NCBI GenBank assembly: GCA_017881585.1
Contig: JADGQS010000016.1
Span: 1-37,655 of the forward strand
DNA from: Gemmatimonadaceae bacterium
GTDB lineage: Bacteria > Gemmatimonadota > Gemmatimonadetes > Gemmatimonadales > Gemmatimonadaceae
DNA: 37,655 bases
Direction of reading: 5' to 3'
In this document: piece by piece, positions 22,800 to 29,312 of the stretch
Layout: the number at the start of each line of letters is the position of its first letter
How positions within the stretch are numbered: position 1 is the first letter of the stretch
Notes under the pieces: model-generated
What the model saw: only the letters and a program-made list of their open reading frames with translations
What the model was told of the DNA's origin: nothing
Database searches by the model: none
Position numbers and translations under genes: made by a program

Positions 22800-24797
22800 A
22801 TGCCGTCCGACCCAACGAGTCCACTCGGTTCCAACGACGCAGAGCTGACGCCGCAGATGGGCGTTACGGCGGTGCGTCCCATTCCGCCGGAACGTCCGAC
22901 GGTGGAGGCGAACCCCACCGGGCGGCGGCTCGCAGTCTTGTCGATTACGGCGCTCGGCGTCGTGTACGGCGACATCGGCACGAGCCCGCTCTATGCGTTG
23001 CGCGAGTGCTTCAAGCCGGAGTACGGCATCTCGGCCACGCCGGCCAACGTCTTCGGCGTGCTCTCCCTCATCGTCTGGTCGCTCACGCTCGTCGTGAGCG
23101 TGAAATACATCGTCTACGTGATGCGCGCCGACAATCATGGCGAAGGCGGGATTCTCGCGATGCTGGCGCTGATCATCGGGAAGACGACCGTGCACAAGCA
23201 GCGGCGGGCGGTGCTCGTGGCGCTCGGACTCGTCGGCGCGGCGCTGCTGTACGGCGACGGCGTCATCACGCCGGCGATCACGGTACTTGGCGCGATGGAA
23301 GGTCTCGACGTTGTTTCGGCGACCTTCCGCCACCTCGTCGTCCCTCTGACACTCGTGGTGCTGGTGGGGCTCTTTCTCTTTCAGCGGCTGGGAACGGCCA
23401 AGGTGGGCGCGATATTCGGCCCGATCATGGTCGTCTGGTTTCTGGCCATCGCCGCCCTCGGCACGAATGAGGTCCTTCGCGCTCCGGGCATCCTGCTCGC
23501 GATCAACCCCGTGTACGCGGTACGGTTCTTCATCGAGCGCGGCGACGCGGCCTTCGTGCTGCTCGGCGCAGTGGTGTTGGCAGTGACGGGTGCCGAGGCG
23601 CTTTATGCGGACATGGGCCATTTCGGCAAGAAGCCGATCCGGCTCGCCTGGTTCTGGCTCGTGTTTCCCTCCCTCCTGCTCAATTACTTCGGCCAGGGCG
23701 CGCTCGTGCTGCGCGACCCGGCGGCGGCGGCGAACCCGTTCTATCTCCTCGCACCCAGGGTGATGCTCTATCCGCTCATCGCCCTGGCGACGGTGGCCGC
23801 CGTCATCGCCAGCCAGGCACTGATCTCCGGAGCCTTCTCCCTTACGCAGCAGTGCGTGCAGCTGGGGTACAGCCCGCGGGTCACGATCGTGCACACTTCA
23901 GCACGCGAAGCAGGCCAGATCTACATCCCCGAGGTCAACAGTGCGCTGATGGTCAGCTGCCTCCTCGTGGTGATCGGCTTCGGCAGCTCCACTGCATTGG
24001 GAGCGGCCTACGGCATCGCGGTCACTGGAACGATGGCAATCACCACGGTGCTGTTCGTGGTGGTGGCCGCGAGTCGCTGGCACTGGCCGCGGTGGCGGGC
24101 CCTGTCACTCGCCGCCGCGTTTCTTGCCGTCGATCTGGCTTTTCTCGGGGCGAACGCGCTCAAGGTCGGGCACGGTGGATGGGTGCCGCTCGCCATCGCG
24201 ATCGGGCTTTTCACGATGATGACCACGTGGAAGCGGGGCCGCGAGATTCTTCGCGAGCGCCTCACCGATATCTCGATACCGCTCGACACGTTCCTGACGA
24301 GCCTCAGCCACAGCGCGATTCCGCGCGTCCCGGGCACCGCGGTGTTCATGACTTCGGACGCGGGCGGCGTGCCCGTGGTGCTGCTGCACCATCTCAAGCA
24401 CAACAAGGTGCTTCACGAGAGGGTGATCCTGCTCTCGGTCCAGACCACCGGGATTCCCGAAGTGAAGAACACCGACCGGCTGACGCTGCACAGGCTCGAG
24501 CACGGGTTCTTGCGCGTGGTGGTGCGCTACGGCTTCATGGAATCGCCCGACGTGAAGGAAGTGATGGAACTGCTCCGGCGGCAGGGAGTACGCTCACGCC
24601 CGCTCGACACCAGCTACTATCTCGGCCGAGAGCTGCTCATTCCCAAACGCAAGGCGTGGAAGCGGAGCGGGCTCTCCATGAACATCTGGCGCAAGCGCCT
24701 GTTCGCCGTGATGGCCAAGAACAGCCGCAGCGCGGCGGAATTCTTTCAGTTGCCGCCAAACAGGGTCATCGAACTCGGAACGCAAATCGAGTTCTGA
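22800..24797 (+). CDS. kup: Kup-family potassium transporter
   Basis: A protein of 665 residues. After a 40-residue polar N-terminus come about 12 membrane segments (45-470) and a cytoplasmic C-terminal domain (470-665). The family signature GVVYGDIGTSPLYALRECF opens TM1; others are NHGEGGILAMLALI, LLYGDGVITPAITVLGAMEG, GAEALYADMGHFGKKPIRLA and the late GTAVFMTSDAGGVPVVLLHH. It is probably a K+/H+ symporter of the inner membrane, useful at low potassium or low pH. ATG 22800 has no ribosome site; ATG 22857 would remove only the polar leader. The leader region is too short to hold a c-di-AMP riboswitch. A second potassium-related gene, a channel/RCK protein, is at 34916. Confidence 0.96.
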   Translation: MPSDPTSPLGSNDAELTPQMGVTAVRPIPPERPTVEANPTGRRLAVLSITALGVVYGDIGTSPLYALRECFKPEYGISATPANVFGVLSLIVWSLTLVVSVKYIVYVMRADNHGEGGILAMLALIIGKTTVHKQRRAVLVALGLVGAALLYGDGVITPAITVLGAMEGLDVVSATFRHLVVPLTLVVLVGLFLFQRLGTAKVGAIFGPIMVVWFLAIAALGTNEVLRAPGILLAINPVYAVRFFIERGDAAFVLLGAVVLAVTGAEALYADMGHFGKKPIRLAWFWLVFPSLLLNYFGQGALVLRDPAAAANPFYLLAPRVMLYPLIALATVAAVIASQALISGAFSLTQQCVQLGYSPRVTIVHTSAREAGQIYIPEVNSALMVSCLLVVIGFGSSTALGAAYGIAVTGTMAITTVLFVVVAASRWHWPRWRALSLAAAFLAVDLAFLGANALKVGHGGWVPLAIAIGLFTMMTTWKRGREILRERLTDISIPLDTFLTSLSHSAIPRVPGTAVFMTSDAGGVPVVLLHHLKHNKVLHERVILLSVQTTGIPEVKNTDRLTLHRLEHGFLRVVVRYGFMESPDVKEVMELLRRQGVRSRPLDTSYYLGRELLIPKRKAWKRSGLSMNIWRKRLFAVMAKNSRSAAEFFQLPPNRVIELGTQIEF

Positions 24798-24830
24798 GCG
24801 CCCGGACCGGCCGTTCACGCCGCGGCCGTG

Positions 24831-26030
24831 TCAGATGATGACCCCGCGGCCGAGGCGTGCGCGGATCAGCGGCATCTCGATCCGCAGGCGGTCCATTTCC
24901 TTCCGCACCTGATCCATCGCCTGCGGCAGTTCGCGGTCGAGTCCATCGAAAAACCGCGGCAGCTCGCGATCGAGTTCGGCGCGGACGCGCGGTCCGATGT
25001 CACGCAGTGATTCGCGCAAGCCGTCGAGGTTCACCTCCGTGTCTCCGTCACCGCCGAACACCCGGATCCTCGCGCGCGGCACCATGGGGGACATCGGCGC
25101 CATGGGGGACATCGGCGCCATGGGGGACATCGGCGCCATTGGACTCATCGGCGGCATTGCCGGCATCGGCACTCGCGGCCTCATGATGAACGACGAGCCG
25201 TCACCCGTCGAGAAGCTGAATCCGTTCGTGCGCTCGAGATCCTTCGCGCGGCCGAGCGTGACTTTCACGTTGCGCGCGCGGCCACCTTCGACGACCGAGA
25301 GGTCAACCGTCTGTCCCGGTTTGAGCTTCGCGATCTCGCGCTGCAGGCGCGCAACCCGCGCGTTCGCGACCGACCAGTCGCCGGTGTCTTCCTTCGGCAC
25401 GCGGAGATCCACGCCATTGACGCTCGCAATCCGGTTGCCCTCGGTGATGCCGGCCTTCTCGGCCGGTCCGTTCTCGCTCACGCCCGAAACGAACACGCCG
25501 AGCGTGTCGCGCTTGCTGCCGCTCGATCCGAGCGAGATGCCGAGCGCCGGGCGATCCTCCGCGTCCTGGCGCGTCATCCGCTCCGGAGTGAGATCGTTGG
25601 CGGCCACGGTCTTCACTTTCACCGTCTTGTAGCGGCTTCCGTTCCACACTTCCAGCGTCGCCTCGTCACCCGCCTTCAGCTTCCGCATCTCGCGAACGAG
25701 CCGGTTGGTCATGGTGCCGAACATGTCGGATTCACCGGCGTCTTCGCGAGCGAGCTTGAGGCTCACGCCGTTTATGGCGGCGATGCGGTTCCCTTCCTCG
25801 AGTCCCGCCTTTTCTGCGGGACTGCCTGGCGTGATCGACTCGATGAGGAGGCCGAGCGTGTCGCGCTTGCCGCTCGAGCCGGTGGCGATGCCGAGCATCG
25901 CGCGGTCGCCGTCGTCCGACCGGTTCGACATGAGGATGCGGGCGCGCGGCGCGACCGTTACGGATTGCCGGGCCTCGGCCATCGGGGCGGTGGCGGCAAG
26001 CAGGAGCATCGGGAGGATAAGACGGCGCAT
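24831..26030 (-). CDS. Secreted double-PDZ-domain protein
   Basis: A protein of 399 residues from ATG 26030, with CGAGG about 7 bases upstream and the signal peptide MRRLILPMLLLAATAPMAEA. Two PDZ domains follow in tandem (about 35-130 and 150-250). Each contains a MLGIATGSSGKRDTLG- or ALGISLGSSGSKRDTLG-type carboxylate-binding loop and an EGNRIAAINGV or EGNRIASVNGV strand. A Met/Pro-rich linker made of MSPMAP hexapeptides (about 300-320) precedes a charged helical C-terminus. There is no protease domain, so it is not DegP-like; it may be a periplasmic peptide-binding scaffold. The in-frame ATG at 26090 would start inside the 7-bp repeat array and remove the signal peptide from the N-terminus, so it is rejected. 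It is divergent from the MbfA-type gene. Confidence 0.88.
   Translation of the reverse strand: MRRLILPMLLLAATAPMAEARQSVTVAPRARILMSNRSDDGDRAMLGIATGSSGKRDTLGLLIESITPGSPAEKAGLEEGNRIAAINGVSLKLAREDAGESDMFGTMTNRLVREMRKLKAGDEATLEVWNGSRYKTVKVKTVAANDLTPERMTRQDAEDRPALGISLGSSGSKRDTLGVFVSGVSENGPAEKAGITEGNRIASVNGVDLRVPKEDTGDWSVANARVARLQREIAKLKPGQTVDLSVVEGGRARNVKVTLGRAKDLERTNGFSFSTGDGSSFIMRPRVPMPAMPPMSPMAPMSPMAPMSPMAPMSPMVPRARIRVFGGDGDTEVNLDGLRESLRDIGPRVRAELDRELPRFFDGLDRELPQAMDQVRKEMDRLRIEMPLIRARLGRGVII
25083..25136 (-). repeat. Three perfect 18-bp tandem repeats inside the PDZ gene
   Basis: The units 25083-25100, 25101-25118 and 25119-25136 are identical (CATGGGGGACATCGGCGC on the plus strand); a diverged fourth follows. 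Each encodes one MSPMAP hexapeptide. Being a multiple of three, copy-number change would keep the frame, so linker length may vary between strains. Confidence 0.85.
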
Positions 26031-26053
26031 GTGAACCTCGGTGTTGGTGCTGG

Positions 26054-26088
26054 TTCGGTCTTCGGTCTTCGGTCCTCGGTCTTCGGTC
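26054..26088. repeat. Five 7-bp tandem repeats in divergent promoter region
   Basis: TTCGGTC occurs at 26054, 26061, 26068 and 26082, with CTCGGTC at 26075 and a degenerate unit after 26088. It lies between the PDZ gene (start 26030, minus) and the iron exporter (start 26169, plus), where a copy-number change would alter promoter spacing. Confidence 0.8.
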
Positions 26089-26168
26089 ATCCGTCTTTAC
26101 GACACGGACCCCGTTCCAAAGGGTTGCCTCTGTAGGCGCCGCGGTCGTTTTCGGCCATATTCCCCTGC

Positions 26169-27299
26169 ATGACTGCGATAGCCGGCAAGCCCGACCTGCA
26201 CACTTTCACGCATCACTGGCAGGATGAAGCCGATGCGGCATACCTCTACCGCGTTCTCGCGTCGGTGGAACCGGATGCGGTGAAGCGCGACGTGTACCAG
26301 CGTCTCGCGGAGGTGGAGGACCGCCACACGGTCATCTGGGAAGCGGTCATCACGAAGAACGGCGGGCGCGTCGGCAAGTTCCGGCCGGCAGGGCGCACGC
26401 GCCTGCTCGCGTGGCTCGGCCGGAGATTCGGCCCGGGATTCCTCCTGCCGATGCTGATTGCCGAAGAAGGGCGCGAGGTGAAGAGCTACCTCGACCTTCA
26501 TCGCGAGACGCCGAAGGGCGCCGCGGGCGGCGACGAAGCGCTGTTGCTCGCGCGGGAGTCGAAGGAGCACGCCAATACGATCTCGGGACTCGCGGGCCGC
26601 GAGGGGGAGCCTTGGCATGCGACGGCATCCGGAGGGCTGCTGCGCAATGTCATCTACGGGTTCAACGACGGCCTCACGGCGAATTTCGGATTGGTCGCAG
26701 GCGTCATCGGCGCGGCGACGCTCGCGCCGGATCACGCGATCATCGTGGCTGGGGTCGCGGGCCTGATTGCCGACTCGCTTTCCATGGGAGCCAGTGGGTA
26801 CCTCGCAGCCAAGAGCGAGCAGGAGGTGTACGCGCACGAGATCGCGATGGAGAAGGACGAGATCGCGCTCATGCCGGAGGTCGAGCGTGACGAGCTCGCG
26901 CTGATTTACGAAGCGAAGGGGATGCATCGCGACGCTGCGCACGCGCTCGCGACCGAGGTGATGGCGGATCCCGAGCGCATGCTCAAGGAGCAGGTGCAGG
27001 AGGAGCTGAAGATCGGCGGACATGAAGAGTCGCCGCTTCGGGAGGGGTGGATCACGGGCACGGCGACGGCGGTGGGCGCGCTCATTCCCGTGTGGCCGTT
27101 CTTCGTGTGGCACGGCACGACGGCGATCTGGCTGTCGTTCAGCCTGGCGATGGCGAGTCACTTCCTCGTTGGCGCCGCGCGCAGCGTGTTCACCGGGCGG
27201 AGTGTGTTCCGCTCCGGGCTCGACATGTTCGTCGTCGGCGTCGGAGTTGCCGCCGTGGGATACTTCGTGGGCGAGTGGATCGCGCGGCTTATCGTGTAG
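26169..27299 (+). CDS. Ferritin-like/VIT1 fusion iron exporter (MbfA-type)
   Basis: A protein of 376 residues. The N-terminal ferritin-like domain (about 10-140) has helices with the iron-ligand pattern WQDEADAAYLYR, RLAEVEDRHTVIWE (E-x2-H), AEEGREVKSYLDLH and ESKEHANTI. The C-terminal VIT1/CCC1 domain (about 155-376) has about five membrane segments and begins GGLLRNVIYGFNDGLTANFG, the family signature, with DSLSMGASGYLAAKSEQEVY after it. Between them the AHEIAMEKDEIALMPEVERD helix matches the metal-binding domain of VIT1. Characterised MbfA proteins export iron and protect against peroxide stress. No Fur or Irr box was recognised upstream. It ends 12 bases before a large inverted repeat. 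Confidence 0.92.
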   Translation: MTAIAGKPDLHTFTHHWQDEADAAYLYRVLASVEPDAVKRDVYQRLAEVEDRHTVIWEAVITKNGGRVGKFRPAGRTRLLAWLGRRFGPGFLLPMLIAEEGREVKSYLDLHRETPKGAAGGDEALLLARESKEHANTISGLAGREGEPWHATASGGLLRNVIYGFNDGLTANFGLVAGVIGAATLAPDHAIIVAGVAGLIADSLSMGASGYLAAKSEQEVYAHEIAMEKDEIALMPEVERDELALIYEAKGMHRDAAHALATEVMADPERMLKEQVQEELKIGGHEESPLREGWITGTATAVGALIPVWPFFVWHGTTAIWLSFSLAMASHFLVGAARSVFTGRSVFRSGLDMFVVGVGVAAVGYFVGEWIARLIV

Positions 27300-27310
27300 C
27301 CACTATGAAG

Positions 27311-27580
27311 AGGGGGGAGGGGCGAGACGAATGCGGGATGCGGAATCTCGACCCGATGCAGAATGCAGAAGAGGAATGCGGGATGCGGACTGGAGATGAG
27401 ATGTGAGCTTGGATGCGGGTGCATGAAACGATGAAGGGCGCGGCCTCGGCAGGTCGCGCCCTTCTCATTTCTCCCCACTAACTCGCCGCTCCCCTCTCCA
27501 CCCCTCATCCCGCATTCCTCTTCTGCATTCTGCATCGGGTCGAGATTCCGTGTCCCGTATCCATCTCATCGCTCTTCTCT
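27311..27580. repeat. Giant near-perfect inverted repeat between convergent genes
   Basis: Arms 27311-27384 and 27507-27580 pair at 63 of 74 positions, with a core of 44 consecutive identical pairs (27341-27384 with 27507-27550). Of the 11 mispairs, seven are G-T (G-U wobble in the plus-strand RNA), three A-C and one G-G. The right arm ends at the stop codon of the DUF1080 gene, and the left arm starts 12 bases after the exporter stop, so the whole 279-base gap is one structure. Each arm carries one copy of the dispersed 30-bp element (27355-27384 inverted; 27507-27536 direct). A terminator hairpin lies at the tip. Confidence 0.9.
27433..27464. terminator. Terminator hairpin at tip of the giant inverted repeat
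   Basis: GAAGGGCGCGGCC (27433-27445) pairs with GGTCGCGCCCTTC (27452-27464), 12 Watson-Crick pairs plus one G-T, with loop TCGGCA. It is followed by TCATTT on the plus strand and flanked by A-rich bases on the other side. Located between convergent genes, it probably terminates both. Confidence 0.75.
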
Positions 27581-28349
27581 ATTTTCTCTCGAGATCGCGA
27601 ATCCAAATGTTCCGGAACCGCACCGGATGCTCATGATCCTGCAGTCCGATCGGCAGGCGATCGGGCCCCGCCTCGTACGGAGGCCGTCTCATGTTCGCCG
27701 TCGGCCCGACCGGCTCGACGTCGTCCTGCACGAGCACGCCGTTGTGCAGAATGGTGAAGCGCGCGGGCTTCAGCAATTTCCCGGCGGCGTCGAAGCGCGG
27801 CCGGTGAAACACGATGTCGTAGCTCTGCCACTCGCCCGGCTTGCGGCTCACGTTCACGAGCGGCGGGTACTGGCCGTAGATGGACGCGGCCTGACCGTCG
27901 GCGTAGGTGACGTTGTGGTACGAGTCGAGCACCTGCACTTCGAATTTCCCCATGAGAAAGACGCCGCTGTTGCCGCGGTCCTGGTCCTTCCCGTGCGCCG
28001 GAGTGGGCGACATCCATTCCACATGGAGCTGCGCGTCGCCGTATCCGTCACGGGTCTGGATTCCGCCGGTTCCCGGCGCGACTTCCATGGCGCCGCCCGC
28101 GATGAGCTTCCACTTCGCGGGCCCGCCCTTTCCGTCTTCCCACCTGGCGAGGCTGGTGCCGTCGAAGAGCACGATCGCGTCGGCGGGCGGCGGTACCGGC
28201 AGCGCCGGCGCACCCGGCGTCACCACCGTCGGCAGCGGCCGCTCGCGGGAATGCTGCGGCCAGTCGCCCATACTCTGCTGCGAGAACGCGGCAGACGAGC
28301 ATGCCACACTCGCGATCAACACGGCGCGGATCTTGATGTTTGTCTTCAT
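27579..28349 (-). CDS. DUF1080 (3-keto-disaccharide hydrolase-like) secreted protein
   Basis: A protein of 256 residues. AGGAG lies 6 bases before ATG 28349, and a signal peptide (1-23, ending CSSAAFSQ) is present. The jelly-roll DUF1080 fold is recognisable from DAIVLFDGTSLARWEDGKGG, then GDAQLHVEWMSPTPAHGKDQ, DRGNSGVFLMGKFEVQVLDS, KPGEWQSYDIVFHRPRFDAA and the end IGLQDHEHPVRFRNIWIRDL. Members are concanavalin-like lectin or glycoside-hydrolase modules, several of which act on 3-keto-glycosides. The protein probably binds or cleaves a carbohydrate in the periplasm. It is the last gene of the minus-strand unit leuS, hydrolase, DUF1080, with a 9-base gap before it. Confidence 0.93.
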   Translation of the reverse strand: MKTNIKIRAVLIASVACSSAAFSQQSMGDWPQHSRERPLPTVVTPGAPALPVPPPADAIVLFDGTSLARWEDGKGGPAKWKLIAGGAMEVAPGTGGIQTRDGYGDAQLHVEWMSPTPAHGKDQDRGNSGVFLMGKFEVQVLDSYHNVTYADGQAASIYGQYPPLVNVSRKPGEWQSYDIVFHRPRFDAAGKLLKPARFTILHNGVLVQDDVEPVGPTANMRRPPYEAGPDRLPIGLQDHEHPVRFRNIWIRDLERK

Positions 28350-28358
28350 CGCACGCTC

Positions 28359-29312
28359 CTATCGCGCACTGGGTGACAGGAACGCGAGCACGTCGGCTGC
28401 CGTGCGCGCCGGATCCTCCTCCTGCGGCACGTGTCCGAGTCCGGGGTATATGATCACGCGACTCCCTGAAATATCACGACCGAATCGCGCCGCGTTCTCC
28501 GGCGGAATCAACCGGTCGCGATCGCCCCAGAGCACGAGCGTCGGCAGGCGCAGATCGCGGAGGTGCAGCGTGTCGGCGCCCGGGCGCGACTGCGCGAAAC
28601 GCAGCGGCAGCGACGCGCGATTCCCCGTGCGCAATGTGAGGTCATAGTACCGGTCCACGAGGGCGTCGGTGACGCGGGCGGGATCGCCGTACACATTCCG
28701 CACGCTCGAGCGCACGACGGCGCGAGGGAGAATGCGGGTCATCATCCACGACAGCCACGGCGTACGGGCCATGCGGAAGCCGATGGGCACGGACGTCGAC
28801 GATGCGGGATAGCCCGCCGCATCCACGAGCACGAGTCGGCTCACACGTTCCGGCGCTGCGGCGGCCACGTGCCACGCGATCTCCCCGCCCAGGGAGTTGC
28901 CGGCAATGCTGAATCGCCGAACGCCCAAGGTGTCGAGCACGTGCAGCGTGAACTGCACATAGGCCTCGATCGAGTAGTCGTTGTTCGCGGACGGTCCCGT
29001 CAGCCCGAAACCCGGCAGATCCATCCGAATGACCCGGTGCTCGCCGCGCAGGGCGCGCGCCCATCCCTCCCACGTGTGCAGGCTGGCCGACGTGCCGTGC
29101 AGCAGCACAATCGGGATGGAATCGGTGCGCGGCCCTTCATCGCGAAGGTGCACCGCCATCCCGCCGAACGCGATGAACTGCGACGGAGGCTGCGCCCAGC
29201 GTACCACCAGCGCCGAAACGGTCTTGTCGGGTGCCCACACGGCGGCCAGCGCGAGCAGCAGGAGCGCGACCGGCGTCAAGCCGATGATGACCCAGCGGGT
29301 GCGACGTGTCAC
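28359..29312 (-). CDS. Membrane-anchored alpha/beta hydrolase
   Basis: A protein of 317 residues starting at GTG 29312, which immediately follows the leuS stop. The N-terminal segment WVIIGLTPVALLLLALAAVW (8-27) looks like an uncleaved anchor or signal. The alpha/beta fold motifs are IVLLHGTSASLHTWEGWARA (oxyanion loop), GNSLGG (nucleophile Ser), LWGDRDRLIP (acid) and GLGHVPQEEDP (His). A cap domain lies between about 180 and 235. It resembles haloperoxidase-like or epoxide hydrolase-like esterases; the substrate is unknown. Its coupling to leuS by direct abutment implies cotranslation, though no functional link is evident. Confidence 0.9.
   Translation of the reverse strand: MTRRTRWVIIGLTPVALLLLALAAVWAPDKTVSALVVRWAQPPSQFIAFGGMAVHLRDEGPRTDSIPIVLLHGTSASLHTWEGWARALRGEHRVIRMDLPGFGLTGPSANNDYSIEAYVQFTLHVLDTLGVRRFSIAGNSLGGEIAWHVAAAAPERVSRLVLVDAAGYPASSTSVPIGFRMARTPWLSWMMTRILPRAVVRSSVRNVYGDPARVTDALVDRYYDLTLRTGNRASLPLRFAQSRPGADTLHLRDLRLPTLVLWGDRDRLIPPENAARFGRDISGSRVIIYPGLGHVPQEEDPARTAADVLAFLSPSAR

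Noticed and set aside
25083-25136. Short direct repeats as a CRISPR array
   Set aside because: The 18-bp units are contiguous without spacers and encode MSPMAP in frame; no cas gene is present.
27311-27580. Insertion sequence
   Set aside because: Although terminal inverted repeats are present, no transposase frame lies between them and no convincing target-site duplication was found, so it is reported as a repeat only.
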